A stretch of DNA of 64,000 nt from CBDDEH01 sp965226865 (lineage in GTDB: Bacteria > Chloroflexota > Dehalococcoidia > Lucifugimonadales > JAGWBF01), in assembly GCA_965226865.1 (NCBI GenBank), contig CBDDEH010000004.1, positions 744,001 through 808,000 on the forward strand. Reading direction: 5' to 3'. Of this stretch, positions 24,412 to 33,687 are shown piece after piece; the stretch's first letter is position 1, and the number at the start of each line of letters is the position of its first letter. The notes beneath the pieces were generated by a model. It saw nothing but the letters and a program-made list of their open reading frames with translations, was not told the DNA's origin and ran no database searches. The position numbers and the translations under genes were made by a program.

Positions 24412-24488
24412 TGGAGGCGACGGGCGGATTCGAACCGCCGAATAGAGGTTTTGCAGACCTCCGCCTTAGACCACTTGGCTACGTCGCC
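24412..24488 (-). tRNA. tRNA-Cys (anticodon GCA)
   Basis: Acceptor GGCGACG/CGTCGCC, anticodon stem GAGGT/ACCTC around the loop CTGCAAA, T-loop GGTTCGAATCC and an encoded TCCA end. The anticodon reads GCA. Confidence 0.93.
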
Positions 24489-24504
24489 GCCCTACCTTGG
24501 TTAG

Positions 24505-24591
24505 TGGTGCCGAGGGCGGGACTCGAACCCACACAGGCTCACGCCTACCACCCCCTCAAGATGGCGTGTCTACCAATTCCACCACCTCGGC
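24505..24591 (-). tRNA. tRNA-Leu (anticodon GAG)
   Basis: Acceptor GCCGAGG/CCTCGGC, anticodon loop TTGAGGG, long variable arm, T-loop GGTTCGAGTCC and encoded ACCA. The two Leu tRNAs share acceptor and T-arm sequence but differ in the anticodon and variable arms. Confidence 0.93.
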
Positions 24592-24722
24592 AGCTTCCCA
24601 CGATATTGTACCAGATTCAGAATATTTTTCTATGCGAGTTGGGCGGTAAGCCAGCACGACAGTATCCGAGACTGGGGTGTGATGCTTGAGCCTGGTAGGG
24701 TTGGGTAGCGAGGCCGGATTGG

Positions 24723-25790
24723 CTAGATTTGTCTGAGTTTGGGATCCAGCTTGTCGCGAAGCCAGTCCCCGAACAGGTTCATGGAGAGCACCGTGAGGAC
24801 CAGGGCGATACCGGGGAATAGTGAGACCCACCAGGCAGTCTGGATGATTAGCTCTCGGCCATCGGCGATGATGGAACCCCACGAAGGCGTAGGCCTGGGA
24901 ATGCCCACGCCGAGGAAGCTAAGAGCGGATTCGAAGATGATTACGAAACCTACCTGTAAAGTTGCAAGTACCACAAGGCTGTTGACAACGTTGGGGAGAA
25001 TGTGTCGGAACATGATGCGTATGTCTGAGGCCCCGACTACATGGGCCCGTGAAATGAAATCGCTTTGCACCAGTATCAGGGTCTCAGCTCGTACCATGCG
25101 GGCATACCTGGACCAAAGGAATCCAGTGATAACCGCTACGACAGGCAGCATGCCAGGCTTGATCACGACCACCAACACCAGAGCCACGAGGATAGCTGGA
25201 ATCGCAAGAGCGATATCAATGAGACGAGAGATAACGTAGTCCATCCATCCACCGTAATAACCAGCCATCAGTCCCAGAATTGTACCTATGGCTCCCGAAA
25301 TCACGATGGAGTAAATTGCCACCATTATGGAAACCCGAGAGCCGAAAATTATCCGGCTCAAGATGTCCCTGCCCAACTTGTCGGTGCCAAAGGGCTTTGA
25401 CCAGCCTCCGTCTGTTCGCCTGATGATCTCAATCTGGTCTCCCAGTTGGAGGTTAGATGGATCTTGGATAGTCTGCCCAACTTGTTCGCCCTGCTTCAAA
25501 CGACCTATATCGTCGATGGAGAATTGAGTAGCGCCATCGCGGACTTTCTCCACGATAATCTTGATTGAACTCTTGGGACCAACCCAGCCCGGGGGCTCGA
25601 GTCTGGACCGCAGGTCCGCTTTAATGTGGTCGTGAGGGGCAATGACGTTAGCGAAAATCGCTGGAAGAATGAGCACGACGAGCATGATAGAGATAGGCAC
25701 CAATGGGTAACGGCGGGCCTCCTGGATGAAATGCCATACATTGCCCCCAGAGGATCTTTTGGTGCTTTTCGCCCCGGAGAAAGTGACCAT
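24723..25790 (-). CDS. ABC peptide-type permease, DppC family, with an inserted outer domain
   Basis: A 355-residue permease. The DppC core is clear: GTDKLGRDILSRIIFGSRVSI, then FISRAHVVGASDIRIMFRHILPNVVNSL as the coupling helix and ESALSFLGVGIPRPTPSWG. Between the first helix and the GTD motif there is an insertion of roughly 65 residues (from about HIKADLRSRLEPPGW to QIEIIRRTDGG) absent from the other two DppC proteins in this window. It lies outside the membrane and could contact the binding protein. It follows the DppB gene after 12 bases. Confidence 0.9.
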   Translation of the reverse strand: MVTFSGAKSTKRSSGGNVWHFIQEARRYPLVPISIMLVVLILPAIFANVIAPHDHIKADLRSRLEPPGWVGPKSSIKIIVEKVRDGATQFSIDDIGRLKQGEQVGQTIQDPSNLQLGDQIEIIRRTDGGWSKPFGTDKLGRDILSRIIFGSRVSIMVAIYSIVISGAIGTILGLMAGYYGGWMDYVISRLIDIALAIPAILVALVLVVVIKPGMLPVVAVITGFLWSRYARMVRAETLILVQSDFISRAHVVGASDIRIMFRHILPNVVNSLVVLATLQVGFVIIFESALSFLGVGIPRPTPSWGSIIADGRELIIQTAWWVSLFPGIALVLTVLSMNLFGDWLRDKLDPKLRQI

Positions 25791-25802
25791 CAGGTGGACT
25801 CT

Positions 25803-26723
25803 TTACCCATACCTAATCCGTGGGTCCAGGTAGGCGTAGAGAACGTCGACTAGCAAATTTAGGCCGACGTAGCCGATCGTAAACACCAGCGCCACCATTT
25901 GCACGACCTGGAAGTCACGTGCCAGCACCGCATCTACGGCCAGTTTGCCTATTCCAGGCCAGGCAAAAACTGTTTCAACAATGACTGCGCCGGTAATTAA
26001 TGAAGTCGCTGTCATCCCGAAGAAGGTGAGTGGAGCTATGGATGCGTTACGCAAAGAATGCTTCCAAATGACCTTCCATTCCGGAACACCTTTGATTCGC
26101 GCCAGCTTGACGTATTCGCTGTCCAGCACGTCCAACATGGATGAGCGGACTAGCCGCATTATAGCCGCGATCTGGAACCACGAGAGGGTAAAAACGGGCA
26201 GGACCATATTCGAGATCCCACCCTTTCCCGAGGTGGGAAACCATCCCAGTTCGACGGCGAATATCCATATGAGCATGAGCCCTATCCAGTAGTCTGGCGC
26301 CGACTGGCCTAGAAGGGCGAAGATCTTTGCCCCAAAGTCCAAGGGCGTGTCTTTCCATGTTGCTGATAAGACCCCCAGGATCACTGCTATAACCGCCGCG
26401 AACACCAGGGCCGTTAGCGTGAGTTGTAGGGAGGCAATCAACGGGTCCTTTAACAGGCTCCGGGCGCTTCGACCTGGCCATTTGATAGAATCGCCAAAGT
26501 CAAGCCTTATTGCATTTGTAATGAACACGCGATATTGCTCGGGATAGGGCTTGTCCAGGCCCCAGAACTTCTGGAGTCTCTCATAAGCTCCAGGCTCAGC
26601 GTCCAAGGGAAGCATCAGGACGATAGGATCGCCGGATAGACGCGCCAGGCCAAATACGAGGACCGACACTGCCCAGAGTACGAAAATGCCTTGGATGATT
26701 CTTATCAGAATATACCGTTGCAT
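25803..26723 (-). CDS. ABC peptide-type permease, DppB family
   Basis: A 306-residue six-helix permease starting MQRYILIRIIQGIFVLW, the usual opening of DppB proteins; the frame is open 19 codons further upstream but that part is unlike the family. LDFGDSIKWPGRSARSLL and EYVKLARIKGVPEWKVIWKHSLRNASIAPL are diagnostic. Second gene of the unit binding protein - DppB - DppC. No ATP-binding proteins are encoded here, so the ATPases must come from elsewhere. Confidence 0.9.
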   Translation of the reverse strand: MQRYILIRIIQGIFVLWAVSVLVFGLARLSGDPIVLMLPLDAEPGAYERLQKFWGLDKPYPEQYRVFITNAIRLDFGDSIKWPGRSARSLLKDPLIASLQLTLTALVFAAVIAVILGVLSATWKDTPLDFGAKIFALLGQSAPDYWIGLMLIWIFAVELGWFPTSGKGGISNMVLPVFTLSWFQIAAIMRLVRSSMLDVLDSEYVKLARIKGVPEWKVIWKHSLRNASIAPLTFFGMTATSLITGAVIVETVFAWPGIGKLAVDAVLARDFQVVQMVALVFTIGYVGLNLLVDVLYAYLDPRIRYG

Positions 26724-26860
26724 AGTGTCCCAACCTGTTGTGTGAGGGGCCGCCGCAAATTGGTCACAATATGTTACCACAAAAACAGTGCTGGGAGCTT
26801 AATGTGTTTCTAGTAGTACGACCTTCCACGTAGATTCGGATTCCTGAAATTAGTGATAAA

Positions 26861-26900
26861 GACGCGGGTGCCGACTTGCTGCTTTGCCGGCACCCGCGTC
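26861..26900 (-). terminator. Hairpin after the binding-protein gene
   Basis: A perfect 13-bp stem (GACGCGGGTGCCG with its complement) and a 14-base loop, followed on the minus strand by TTTATC. It lies between the binding-protein gene and the two permease genes, so it probably ends or reduces transcription into the permeases, or protects the upstream mRNA end. The T-run is short. Confidence 0.65.
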
Positions 26901-26958
26901 TTCTGATCTATCGACCGTCCGCTTCGATGTTTGTTAAAGGCGGATTGTGGACTGTTAC

Positions 26959-29067
26959 TTACTCTGTTACAGCTACTACGTCTTCCAGGTCCCGCAGGGT
27001 GATCAGTCCGGATGTTGGGTAATCATCCACCACCCTTGGGTTAATGATGAAGGTGGGTTTCAGCCAGAAGTGAGGAGCCAGCGCGTAGTCATCAAATATG
27101 ATATTGCCGGCGTCCCTCAACAACTCGTCCCGCCTGGTCAGGTCAGGCGTAGCTAACAGTTCCTCGTAGATGGCGTCTACTGCTGGATTCTCGTAGAAGG
27201 GGCAGCAGAGGTTGTTCGCGGCATAGTAGTAAATGAACAGGATCTGCGGGTCCTCGAAGAGGGTGTTGACGTTGGTCCAAGTCACTCCTCCCACGATACC
27301 AGGGATCAGGGCGTTCGGGAAGTAGGTCGCCCAGTCAAGTGCCTCTGCCCTGATGTTTGCACCGACCTCTGCCCACATGTTGCCGATGGCTTCACCGACG
27401 TCCACCAACTGGGTAAGCTGGGGCTTGAAGGTGAGGTGGTTCACGGTGTTCTCCCAGGCTAGGGGCTGGCCAATCTCTTCTTCCACCTCGGCCAAAAGCG
27501 CTCTGGCCATGTCTGGATTGTAGCCGTACTCTGCCTCCCACCGGTCCAGCCACTCTGGGTTCCAGCCGCGGAGGGATGGATGGTACTGGGATACGGGCAT
27601 GAGGTCGCCGTTGCCACCGAGAAGGGTCTCTCTGATCAGGTTCCTGTCGATGGCGTGGTTGAGGGCCCTGCGTACCCGCCTGTCGACGAAGGGGTTTTCG
27701 GTTACGTCATGGAAGATGTCAGATCCGGGTAGGTCGGGATGCTCCAGCTTCCGTACGTTACCCTCGGGGGGAGGGTCCACGAACTGGCCACCAAACATCG
27801 TGTACATGGCCTGTACCGGAGCGCCGCCGAAGACCTTACGCATGCCGCCGGCTTCCGCCGTAGGCTCCAGGTCTGTTGGGATCCTGGTCATGTGAGCCTC
27901 GCCCTGGAGCATCATAGCCAACCTAGTGGCGTTCTCATTGGCGAATATCAACTGGAGCTCTTGGAAGGCGGCGGGGCCACGCCAGTGGTCGTAGGGTACT
28001 CGCTCGAAGAGGTTACTGACTCCGAATTCCTGTTCGACTAACTGGTACCGGCCCGTGCCGACGGGGTTGGCCTCGAATCCATCCTGGCCCTCGGCGTCGA
28101 ACTGGGCTTTACTCTGGATGAGGTTCCACCAGCGGTCTGACAGGATCTGATGCAGGTCGATTATTGTTCCATCGAAGGTGACCCTGAAGTTGTAGGCGTC
28201 GATATTTTCCCATCCTGGGACCACCTGGTCTCGATAAAACTCGACGTGGATGGACTGGGACTCGTCCCGCGTATGGCGCTGGGTGGTGTGAAGGACGTCG
28301 GCGGTGGTCATCTCGCCCCAACCATCATGGAACTGGATGCCTTCTCTGAGCTTGAAATTCCAGACCTGGGCGTCGGTGCTGACGGTCCAGCTCTCGGCCA
28401 GACTTGGCACGTAGCTGGCGCCTTTATCGTACTCGACCAGACCCTCGAAGGCAGGCCAGATCTGGCCGCCTTCGTCCGTTAGGATGATGGGGTCGTTGCT
28501 ACCGAAGCGAAGTATAGGAATGGCCACCTTGAGCCGGTTTCTAACGGCCTCAGCACCCCGCGGAGTTGGAGAGGGTGCCGGAGTGGCGGTGGGTTGCGGT
28601 GTCGGGGTGGGTTGTGGGGTTGGGGTAGCAGGAATTGCGGCCCTTACGATAGCCTCGATTTCCTCTTTCGAGAGGGGTTCAGGCTGGTCGGATATGGCAT
28701 CCGCCACGGCCTGTGATACAAGGCCGGCCACATCCTCGGTGGTAGCCGTATCCGCCGAAGCAGCGGCGACAGCGGTCTGTACTAGGGCTGCGATTTCCTG
28801 AGCCGTAGCTCCCTCTGGGACTGCTGCTTCAACGGCAGTTTGTACCAACCTCTGTATCTCCGCAGCCGTCGGTCCTGTCGGCTGCTCGGGAAGTGATTCC
28901 ATCACTGCCGTCTCAACGGCCTTTCGGATCGCCTCTGCGTCTATTGCTGCCGGAGGCGGCTGAGTAGGCACTGGAGTCGACGTTGCGTCGTCTCCGCACG
29001 CTGCCGCCACCAATAACATAGCGAAGATCGCTGTCATTATGGCCAAGATCCCCCGGGGTTTCGTCAT
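26959..29067 (-). CDS. ABC substrate-binding lipoprotein (SBP family 5) with helical repeats
   Basis: A 702-residue lipoprotein. The signal peptide ends in the lipobox LVAAAC. Residues of about 35-170 form four related helical repeats of the form E-I-x-x-L-V-Q-T-A-V-x-A-A, then a Pro/Thr-rich linker (TPTPQPTPTPQPTATP), then a family 5 binding domain (VPSLAESWTVSTDAQVWNFKLREGIQFHDGWG). Ordinary family members are about 500-550 residues without the repeats. The start at 29067 is fixed by AGGAGG. It should deliver a peptide or organic solute to the DppB/DppC pair downstream. Confidence 0.9.
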   Translation of the reverse strand: MTKPRGILAIMTAIFAMLLVAAACGDDATSTPVPTQPPPAAIDAEAIRKAVETAVMESLPEQPTGPTAAEIQRLVQTAVEAAVPEGATAQEIAALVQTAVAAASADTATTEDVAGLVSQAVADAISDQPEPLSKEEIEAIVRAAIPATPTPQPTPTPQPTATPAPSPTPRGAEAVRNRLKVAIPILRFGSNDPIILTDEGGQIWPAFEGLVEYDKGASYVPSLAESWTVSTDAQVWNFKLREGIQFHDGWGEMTTADVLHTTQRHTRDESQSIHVEFYRDQVVPGWENIDAYNFRVTFDGTIIDLHQILSDRWWNLIQSKAQFDAEGQDGFEANPVGTGRYQLVEQEFGVSNLFERVPYDHWRGPAAFQELQLIFANENATRLAMMLQGEAHMTRIPTDLEPTAEAGGMRKVFGGAPVQAMYTMFGGQFVDPPPEGNVRKLEHPDLPGSDIFHDVTENPFVDRRVRRALNHAIDRNLIRETLLGGNGDLMPVSQYHPSLRGWNPEWLDRWEAEYGYNPDMARALLAEVEEEIGQPLAWENTVNHLTFKPQLTQLVDVGEAIGNMWAEVGANIRAEALDWATYFPNALIPGIVGGVTWTNVNTLFEDPQILFIYYYAANNLCCPFYENPAVDAIYEELLATPDLTRRDELLRDAGNIIFDDYALAPHFWLKPTFIINPRVVDDYPTSGLITLRDLEDVVAVTE

Positions 29068-29127
29068 GGCTGCCTCCTGTTTCATATAAAGCGCTTCGAC
29101 GGATGTATCCGCCAGGACGGGCAATAG

Positions 29128-29155
29128 ATTATACTTACTACCATTGGTTTGTCAA
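29128..29155 (-). promoter_or_regulatory. Consensus promoter of the binding-protein gene
   Basis: On the minus strand TTGACA (29155-29150) and TATAAT (29133-29128) with a 16-base spacer. The sequence GTTGACAAACCA occurs twice in tandem (second -35-like copy at 29168-29163), which could be an operator or an alternative -35 box. Confidence 0.72.
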
Positions 29156-29163
29156 CTGGTTTG

Positions 29164-30297
29164 TCAACTTTTCTTTTCATGCGTAATTGAAGCCGATGCG
29201 GATGATTCTTCTCTTATATCGAACAGGGGGAGCCGGTCTTCTTGTAAAAAATTCGAGACCCCTACGCCGATAAGCCTGAATAGACGCCCCGGCCGCAGCT
29301 CATGCTCCAATAACTGGCGAGACACCTCTATAATGGTCTCTGGTTTCTCGACCGGTGCCGCCAAGGTTTTACTCCTCGTAAAGGTGGTAAAATCGGCCAA
29401 TCGTAGCTTCAGAGTCACGGTCTTCCCTTGAACCCCCGCGCGCTCCAGCCGCCGCGCAACTCTCTCACAGATTTTGCCGGTCTCTTCTAATAGTCTTTTT
29501 CGGTCTCCTATGTCTTCCGAGAACGTCTCTTCGGCACTGATCGATTTAGCCGTTCGCTCTACCGTCACGGGGTGGTTATCCACGCCACGGCAAAGAGAGC
29601 CCAATTCGGGACCGCGCTTGCCTAGCAGTTTCTTTAGCCATTCGTTCGACATGGCCGCGAGATCACCCAAGGTCTCAACGCTGTTACGGAGGAGGACCTG
29701 CTCGGTTTTAGGACCTATACCTGCAAGCTTTCTAACCGGCAGAGGGGACAAGGATTCTCTTTCGGTCCCGGGTTCTATCACCACGAGGCCATCGGGCTTG
29801 CCCATGTCCGATGCGATCTTGGCCACGGATTTTGAAGTACCCGCTCCGACGGAAACGGTCAACCCGACTTCGGTTCTTACCCGTGCTTTTATGTACCGCG
29901 CCACTCCTGACAATTGCGCTCCCGACTCGATCAACTCTGTGACGTCCAGGTAGGCCTCATCCAGGGACATAGGCTCTAATATAGGAGTGATGGAACGGAA
30001 GATGTCCATTACCAGTGCCGATGCTTCGCGGTACCTTCCGAATCTGGGGCGCACAATTATGGCCGAAGGACATAATCGGATGGCGGTTCGCATCGGCATA
30101 GCCGAGTGAACGCCGAATTCACGTGCTTCGTAGGAACACGCCGCTACTACCCCCCGGTCCTCGGGCAAACCTCCGACTAAAACCGGCTTGCCCTTGAGTT
30201 CGGGGTTGTCCATCTGCTCGACAGAGGCGTAAAAGGCGTCAAGGTCGGCGTGAACAATGTGGCGGGTCGGATGGGGCCGCAGCATGCCGTCGCTCAT
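29164..30297 (-). CDS. dinB: DNA polymerase IV (Y-family)
   Basis: A 377-residue translesion polymerase. The metal-binding motifs are HADLDAFYASVE at the start and MSLDEAYLDVT; YEAREFGVHSAMPM, the helix-hairpin-helix LAGIGPKTEQVL and the little-finger domain follow. It copies past damaged bases with low fidelity. Start chosen at the first ATG (MSDGMLRPH); a second ATG four codons later is also possible. It ends just before the binding-protein promoter. Confidence 0.93.
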   Translation of the reverse strand: MSDGMLRPHPTRHIVHADLDAFYASVEQMDNPELKGKPVLVGGLPEDRGVVAACSYEAREFGVHSAMPMRTAIRLCPSAIIVRPRFGRYREASALVMDIFRSITPILEPMSLDEAYLDVTELIESGAQLSGVARYIKARVRTEVGLTVSVGAGTSKSVAKIASDMGKPDGLVVIEPGTERESLSPLPVRKLAGIGPKTEQVLLRNSVETLGDLAAMSNEWLKKLLGKRGPELGSLCRGVDNHPVTVERTAKSISAEETFSEDIGDRKRLLEETGKICERVARRLERAGVQGKTVTLKLRLADFTTFTRSKTLAAPVEKPETIIEVSRQLLEHELRPGRLFRLIGVGVSNFLQEDRLPLFDIREESSASASITHEKKS

Positions 30298-30374
30298 GCT
30301 ATCGCTGGGCTAGCCAACCGGTCAAAGGGTATCTGACAGTCAAGGCTCCCGTTACAGAGTCAAAAAGCACGGGT

Positions 30375-30674
30375 CTACTCGGGATCAGGTAAATGTTCTA
30401 TTAGCTCGAAGAATGTCTTGTCGCCGAAAGCTCTGAGGGTAGTACTGCGTATATACCCCTCTTCGCTTAATGCGATGCTCCACCTGGCCATAGCCTCGTC
30501 GTTGATGGCCTCAACAATGAATACAAGGTCGTAGTGGCCCAACGTAAAGAAGCGCTGTACATTTACACCGGCGATCTGTGATTTTACGTCAATAGCCTTT
30601 CTATGTTTAGGCAATTCACGAATCTTACGCGCTCCATCGTCGGTAAAGTTCCCCAGAACAATGAAATGTGGCAT
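30375..30674 (-). CDS. GYD-domain protein
   Basis: A 99-residue protein with the features of the GYD family: HFIVLGNFTDDGARKIRELPKHRKAI, then the motif LGHYDLVFIVEAINDEAMARWS. It forms a ferredoxin-like fold; the biochemical role of the family is unclear. TTAGGAG upstream supports the start. It lies between dinB and the unknown pair at 30760-32063. Confidence 0.78.
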   Translation of the reverse strand: MPHFIVLGNFTDDGARKIRELPKHRKAIDVKSQIAGVNVQRFFTLGHYDLVFIVEAINDEAMARWSIALSEEGYIRSTTLRAFGDKTFFELIEHLPDPE

Positions 30675-30759
30675 GGTACATCTCCTAACTGGATTTTCCC
30701 AAAAGAATTTCCCACCTCAAGTCTTAAGTATTAGATGGCGGGTCTATGGGCCCGTACGA

Positions 30760-31479
30760 TTAGCGGTTTTTCCTACGGAACATGGCGAAGAACCGATCCT
30801 GGTAATGCTCGAAGAGGCCCCAACGGTCCAGTTCCCTCTTCAAAACTGATGGATCTGCATTGCCCCGTTCTACTTCACGGAACAGGGCGTTTATCTGCTG
30901 AACCGCGGCCGTTGGAGCACCGGCAATAGGGTCAGGGGCCAGTAGGCCATGAGTATGGAGCTCATGGATGTTCTCCGTTAACGATGCCTGGGTGTATTCA
31001 AATATGAACTTCAGAAGAGAGAGGTCCCAAAGATCGTCTATACCTTTTATTACCGCCGAAAGGTTCTTTCCCTCCTGACCCAGGCGGTGGCTTATGCGCT
31101 GACCGACGTCTGTCACATGTCCTTCGACTATATTGGTGTCGCCTAACTCATTACGGTAGTTGTAGAGGAGCCCTGGAGTGTTCGGACCGTATTCCCGGGC
31201 GATGGTGTCAAAATATTCGCGGGCTTCGCTTTTGAAGCCATCGAGATGGGCCATGTAGGTAGGTGTAACAACAGCTGGGCGCTGCGCTGTTATGGTGCCT
31301 TCTCTAATTACGGTCTCTTGGGGTCCAGGGGCCAGTTCAGCATAAAGCGGTTCTGTTACGATGAAGTAGTTGACTTTTGTCATACCGAAGGTCTGGAGGT
31401 GGGATTTCGGCGCCTTCATAATTTCAGTCTGGGCCACCGCCTCGATGATCCTATCGCGATAGTCCTCTGGTTGGCTCAT
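30760..31479 (-). CDS. Unknown protein, second gene of a pair
   Basis: A 239-residue soluble protein starting MSQPEDYRDRIIEAVAQTEI. No familiar motif is seen. It has an alpha/beta first half (MTKVNYFIVTEPLYAEL) and a long helical region (LTENIHELHTHGLL). The last residues FRRKNR are basic. The ATG comes two bases after the stop of the preceding gene, so the two proteins are probably made together. The open frame extends upstream, but that part overlaps the neighbour. Confidence 0.65.
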   Translation of the reverse strand: MSQPEDYRDRIIEAVAQTEIMKAPKSHLQTFGMTKVNYFIVTEPLYAELAPGPQETVIREGTITAQRPAVVTPTYMAHLDGFKSEAREYFDTIAREYGPNTPGLLYNYRNELGDTNIVEGHVTDVGQRISHRLGQEGKNLSAVIKGIDDLWDLSLLKFIFEYTQASLTENIHELHTHGLLAPDPIAGAPTAAVQQINALFREVERGNADPSVLKRELDRWGLFEHYQDRFFAMFRRKNR

Positions 31480-31481
31480 TA

Positions 31482-32063
31482 CTATACTAACTTGAGGAGA
31501 TGCTCTTTGGTCTCCTCGATGTGCTGTTGGTATTGCTGGTCCATCTGTCCAGAGACCTGGAGCCATTGCTGTTGAAACTCGGGTAAGGACTCGACGTTAA
31601 CCTGTCCCGGCCCCGTCGTTCCGGTCTGGCGCCGGACCGATTCTTCGACCTGTTGTTGAGCCTGGAGCTTTAGCTGCTGATATGCTTGTTCACGCTGGGG
31701 GAGGCCGAATTGGTGGTACTGGTCGAAGACATACTTGATACGATCGATCAGCTCTTTTGCCTGGGGCTTATCCCCCAGTAATCGTTCCAGTTCTCCGGTG
31801 GCCAGCTCATTTGTGTCCTGGGCCATTTGGTTCCTTGGAAGCTGGAGGTTAGATACCAACACCTGAACTAGGCTTCTCAGAAGGTAAGCTCGATGTTCCT
31901 CGGGGGTTTCCAAGATCTTGGCCGATGCGGAGCCCTCTCCGTTGAGAACAGCGGCTGCCCAACGGCGACCTTCAGGGGCCAGCTTCCATTCCAGCATCTG
32001 CTCCTCGGAGGGCGGCTCCAGTTGCTCAGCCCTCTCCAGCGCCTTTTCCAGGGCGGACTTCAT
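31482..32063 (-). CDS. Unknown helical protein, first gene of a pair
   Basis: A protein of about 193 residues, largely alpha-helical and rich in Gln and Glu (REQAYQQLKLQAQQQVEES; QQQWLQVSGQMDQQYQQHI), suggesting coiled coils. The ATG at 32063 has AAGGGTGG upstream; an ATG 14 codons earlier (32105) lacks a ribosome site. No membrane segments or enzymatic motifs. It is paired with the gene at 30760-31479. Function unknown. Confidence 0.65.
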   Translation of the reverse strand: MKSALEKALERAEQLEPPSEEQMLEWKLAPEGRRWAAAVLNGEGSASAKILETPEEHRAYLLRSLVQVLVSNLQLPRNQMAQDTNELATGELERLLGDKPQAKELIDRIKYVFDQYHQFGLPQREQAYQQLKLQAQQQVEESVRRQTGTTGPGQVNVESLPEFQQQWLQVSGQMDQQYQQHIEETKEHLLKLV

Positions 32064-32170
32064 ACGACCACCCTTTGGTTCCGAATCCTGGGCTGGCTCC
32101 TTCATAACATTAGCTATTATACCGGTTGTATCTGCTCGTTAACAATGAAGGGTCGTCGACTCCGGCCTCG

Positions 32171-33406
32171 CTAGTTTTGACCAAAGGCTCGCGAGATAGG
32201 CCGGCTGCCCAGGGTAACGTCTAGAGGAACTCTTTCGTTATCGCCTCGGATGATTTCCAGCATGACGGTGTCCCCCGGTCGAGTGTTGGCGTTAAGATAG
32301 CCGATCAGATCGTCCAAGCCCTCTATTGGCGAGCTTTCGATGGCTACTATCACATCCCCGCCGACCTGGAAGTCGTTGTCTTCAATCATGACCGTTCTGT
32401 CACTGCCTCGAAGTCCGGCGTCGTCCGCCGGGCTATCTGATGCTACGTCGATCACCAGAGCCCCTCGAGTTTCTCCCCGTAGCCCCATTGCTTCCTTTAA
32501 ATCTCTATTCAATGAGACTCCGCTGATTCCCAACCAGGCGTGCTCAAAACGGCCCTGTTCTATTAAAGCTGGGACCACTCGCTTGGCAGTGTTAATGGGC
32601 ACCGAAAAGCCTATGCCGCTGTTGGCCCCACTGGAGCTGATGATCTGTGTGGTGATCCCGATGACACGGCCATGCCGGTCCAGCAACGGTCCACCTGAGT
32701 TGCCCGGGTTGATGGAGGTATCGCTTTGGATAACTTCGGGAATCGAAAATGGAGTATTACCGCTCCTTATGACTCGGCCCAGAGCGCTTACTATGCCGCT
32801 GGTCAGGGTAAATTCTTGGCCAAAGGGGTTGCCTATCGCCAGTGATAGCTGCCCTACCTTTAGAGCGTCGCTGTCTCCCAGAGTGACCGGGGGTATGGCA
32901 CTGCTAGGGAGGTTGACCTTTAGTGCGGCGAGATCGGAGTCGGGATCGCTGCCGAGAAACTCGGCATCCACCTCTGTGTCGTCAGCTAGAATCACGACGA
33001 TCCGGTTGGCGCCCGCAACCACGTGGTGGTTGGTGACTATATGGCCCTGGTCATCCCATGCAAATCCTGAGCCTTCCCCCGTGGGCACTCGGATGTGAAC
33101 TACTGAGGGGAGCAGGGTCTCATAAACCCGGTTTAAAACCACTTCTTGGGCGGCGACGATAGTATCCGCGTCAAGGTTTTCGAAGGAAATGGGACTGGTG
33201 GTTTCCTTGAGGGTGGGCTCGGATCCTGAGTCCGTGGAGATTTGGCTGCTAGAGCTAACCGTAGGGGTTGGTGGATTGACTGTAGGAGTGGGACCGTCGT
33301 CGTTACATGCGGCTGCCACTAGGACCAGGACAACGATACCCAGGACCACAATCAAACCACGACCTGACCAGCGACGAGTGGGGAACATTCTGAACATCTT
33401 AATCAT
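32171..33406 (-). CDS. HtrA/DegP-like serine protease lipoprotein
   Basis: A 411-residue protease with the catalytic triad His in IVTNHHVV, Asp in PDSDLAALKV and Ser in NPGNSGGPLLD, followed by one PDZ domain (RGALVIDVASDSPADDAGLRG to IESSPIEGLDDLIGYLN). The N-terminus has a hydrophobic stretch ending VLVAAAC, so it is anchored as a lipoprotein on the outer face of the membrane, where it degrades misfolded proteins. GAGGTGA precedes the ATG. It diverges from groES. Confidence 0.92.
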   Translation of the reverse strand: MIKMFRMFPTRRWSGRGLIVVLGIVVLVLVAAACNDDGPTPTVNPPTPTVSSSSQISTDSGSEPTLKETTSPISFENLDADTIVAAQEVVLNRVYETLLPSVVHIRVPTGEGSGFAWDDQGHIVTNHHVVAGANRIVVILADDTEVDAEFLGSDPDSDLAALKVNLPSSAIPPVTLGDSDALKVGQLSLAIGNPFGQEFTLTSGIVSALGRVIRSGNTPFSIPEVIQSDTSINPGNSGGPLLDRHGRVIGITTQIISSSGANSGIGFSVPINTAKRVVPALIEQGRFEHAWLGISGVSLNRDLKEAMGLRGETRGALVIDVASDSPADDAGLRGSDRTVMIEDNDFQVGGDVIVAIESSPIEGLDDLIGYLNANTRPGDTVMLEIIRGDNERVPLDVTLGSRPISRAFGQN

Positions 33407-33627
33407 GACATCACCTCACGCGTGAATTTTAGTTTAATGCTTGGAGGCGTGCTAAAGCACTTGCAGGCTAACGGAATCATCATAGAGCATCAGGTGATTC
33501 TCTACGATGTATTAATAATACGAAGGGATTCCTATATGCGGTTTGCAGCGGCTATGTCGTGGCCAGCCGGTCTGCCGATAGCCTCCCATTGACACGGTGC
33601 CGTGAGAGACATAGAATTACGATTGAT

Positions 33628-33654
33628 TTAGCACTTAGAGGCATTGAGTGCTAA
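33628..33654 (+). promoter_or_regulatory. CIRCE operator of groESL
   Basis: TTAGCACTT, nine bases, GAGTGCTAA: an inverted repeat matching the HrcA-binding CIRCE element with one mismatch in the left arm. It lies 33 bases before the groES start, so groESL is probably repressed by HrcA and released on heat stress. The rest of the 33407-33687 gap shows no gene. Confidence 0.92.
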
Positions 33655-33687
33655 AAATAACATTTCGTATTTTACCAGGAGGTTAAC

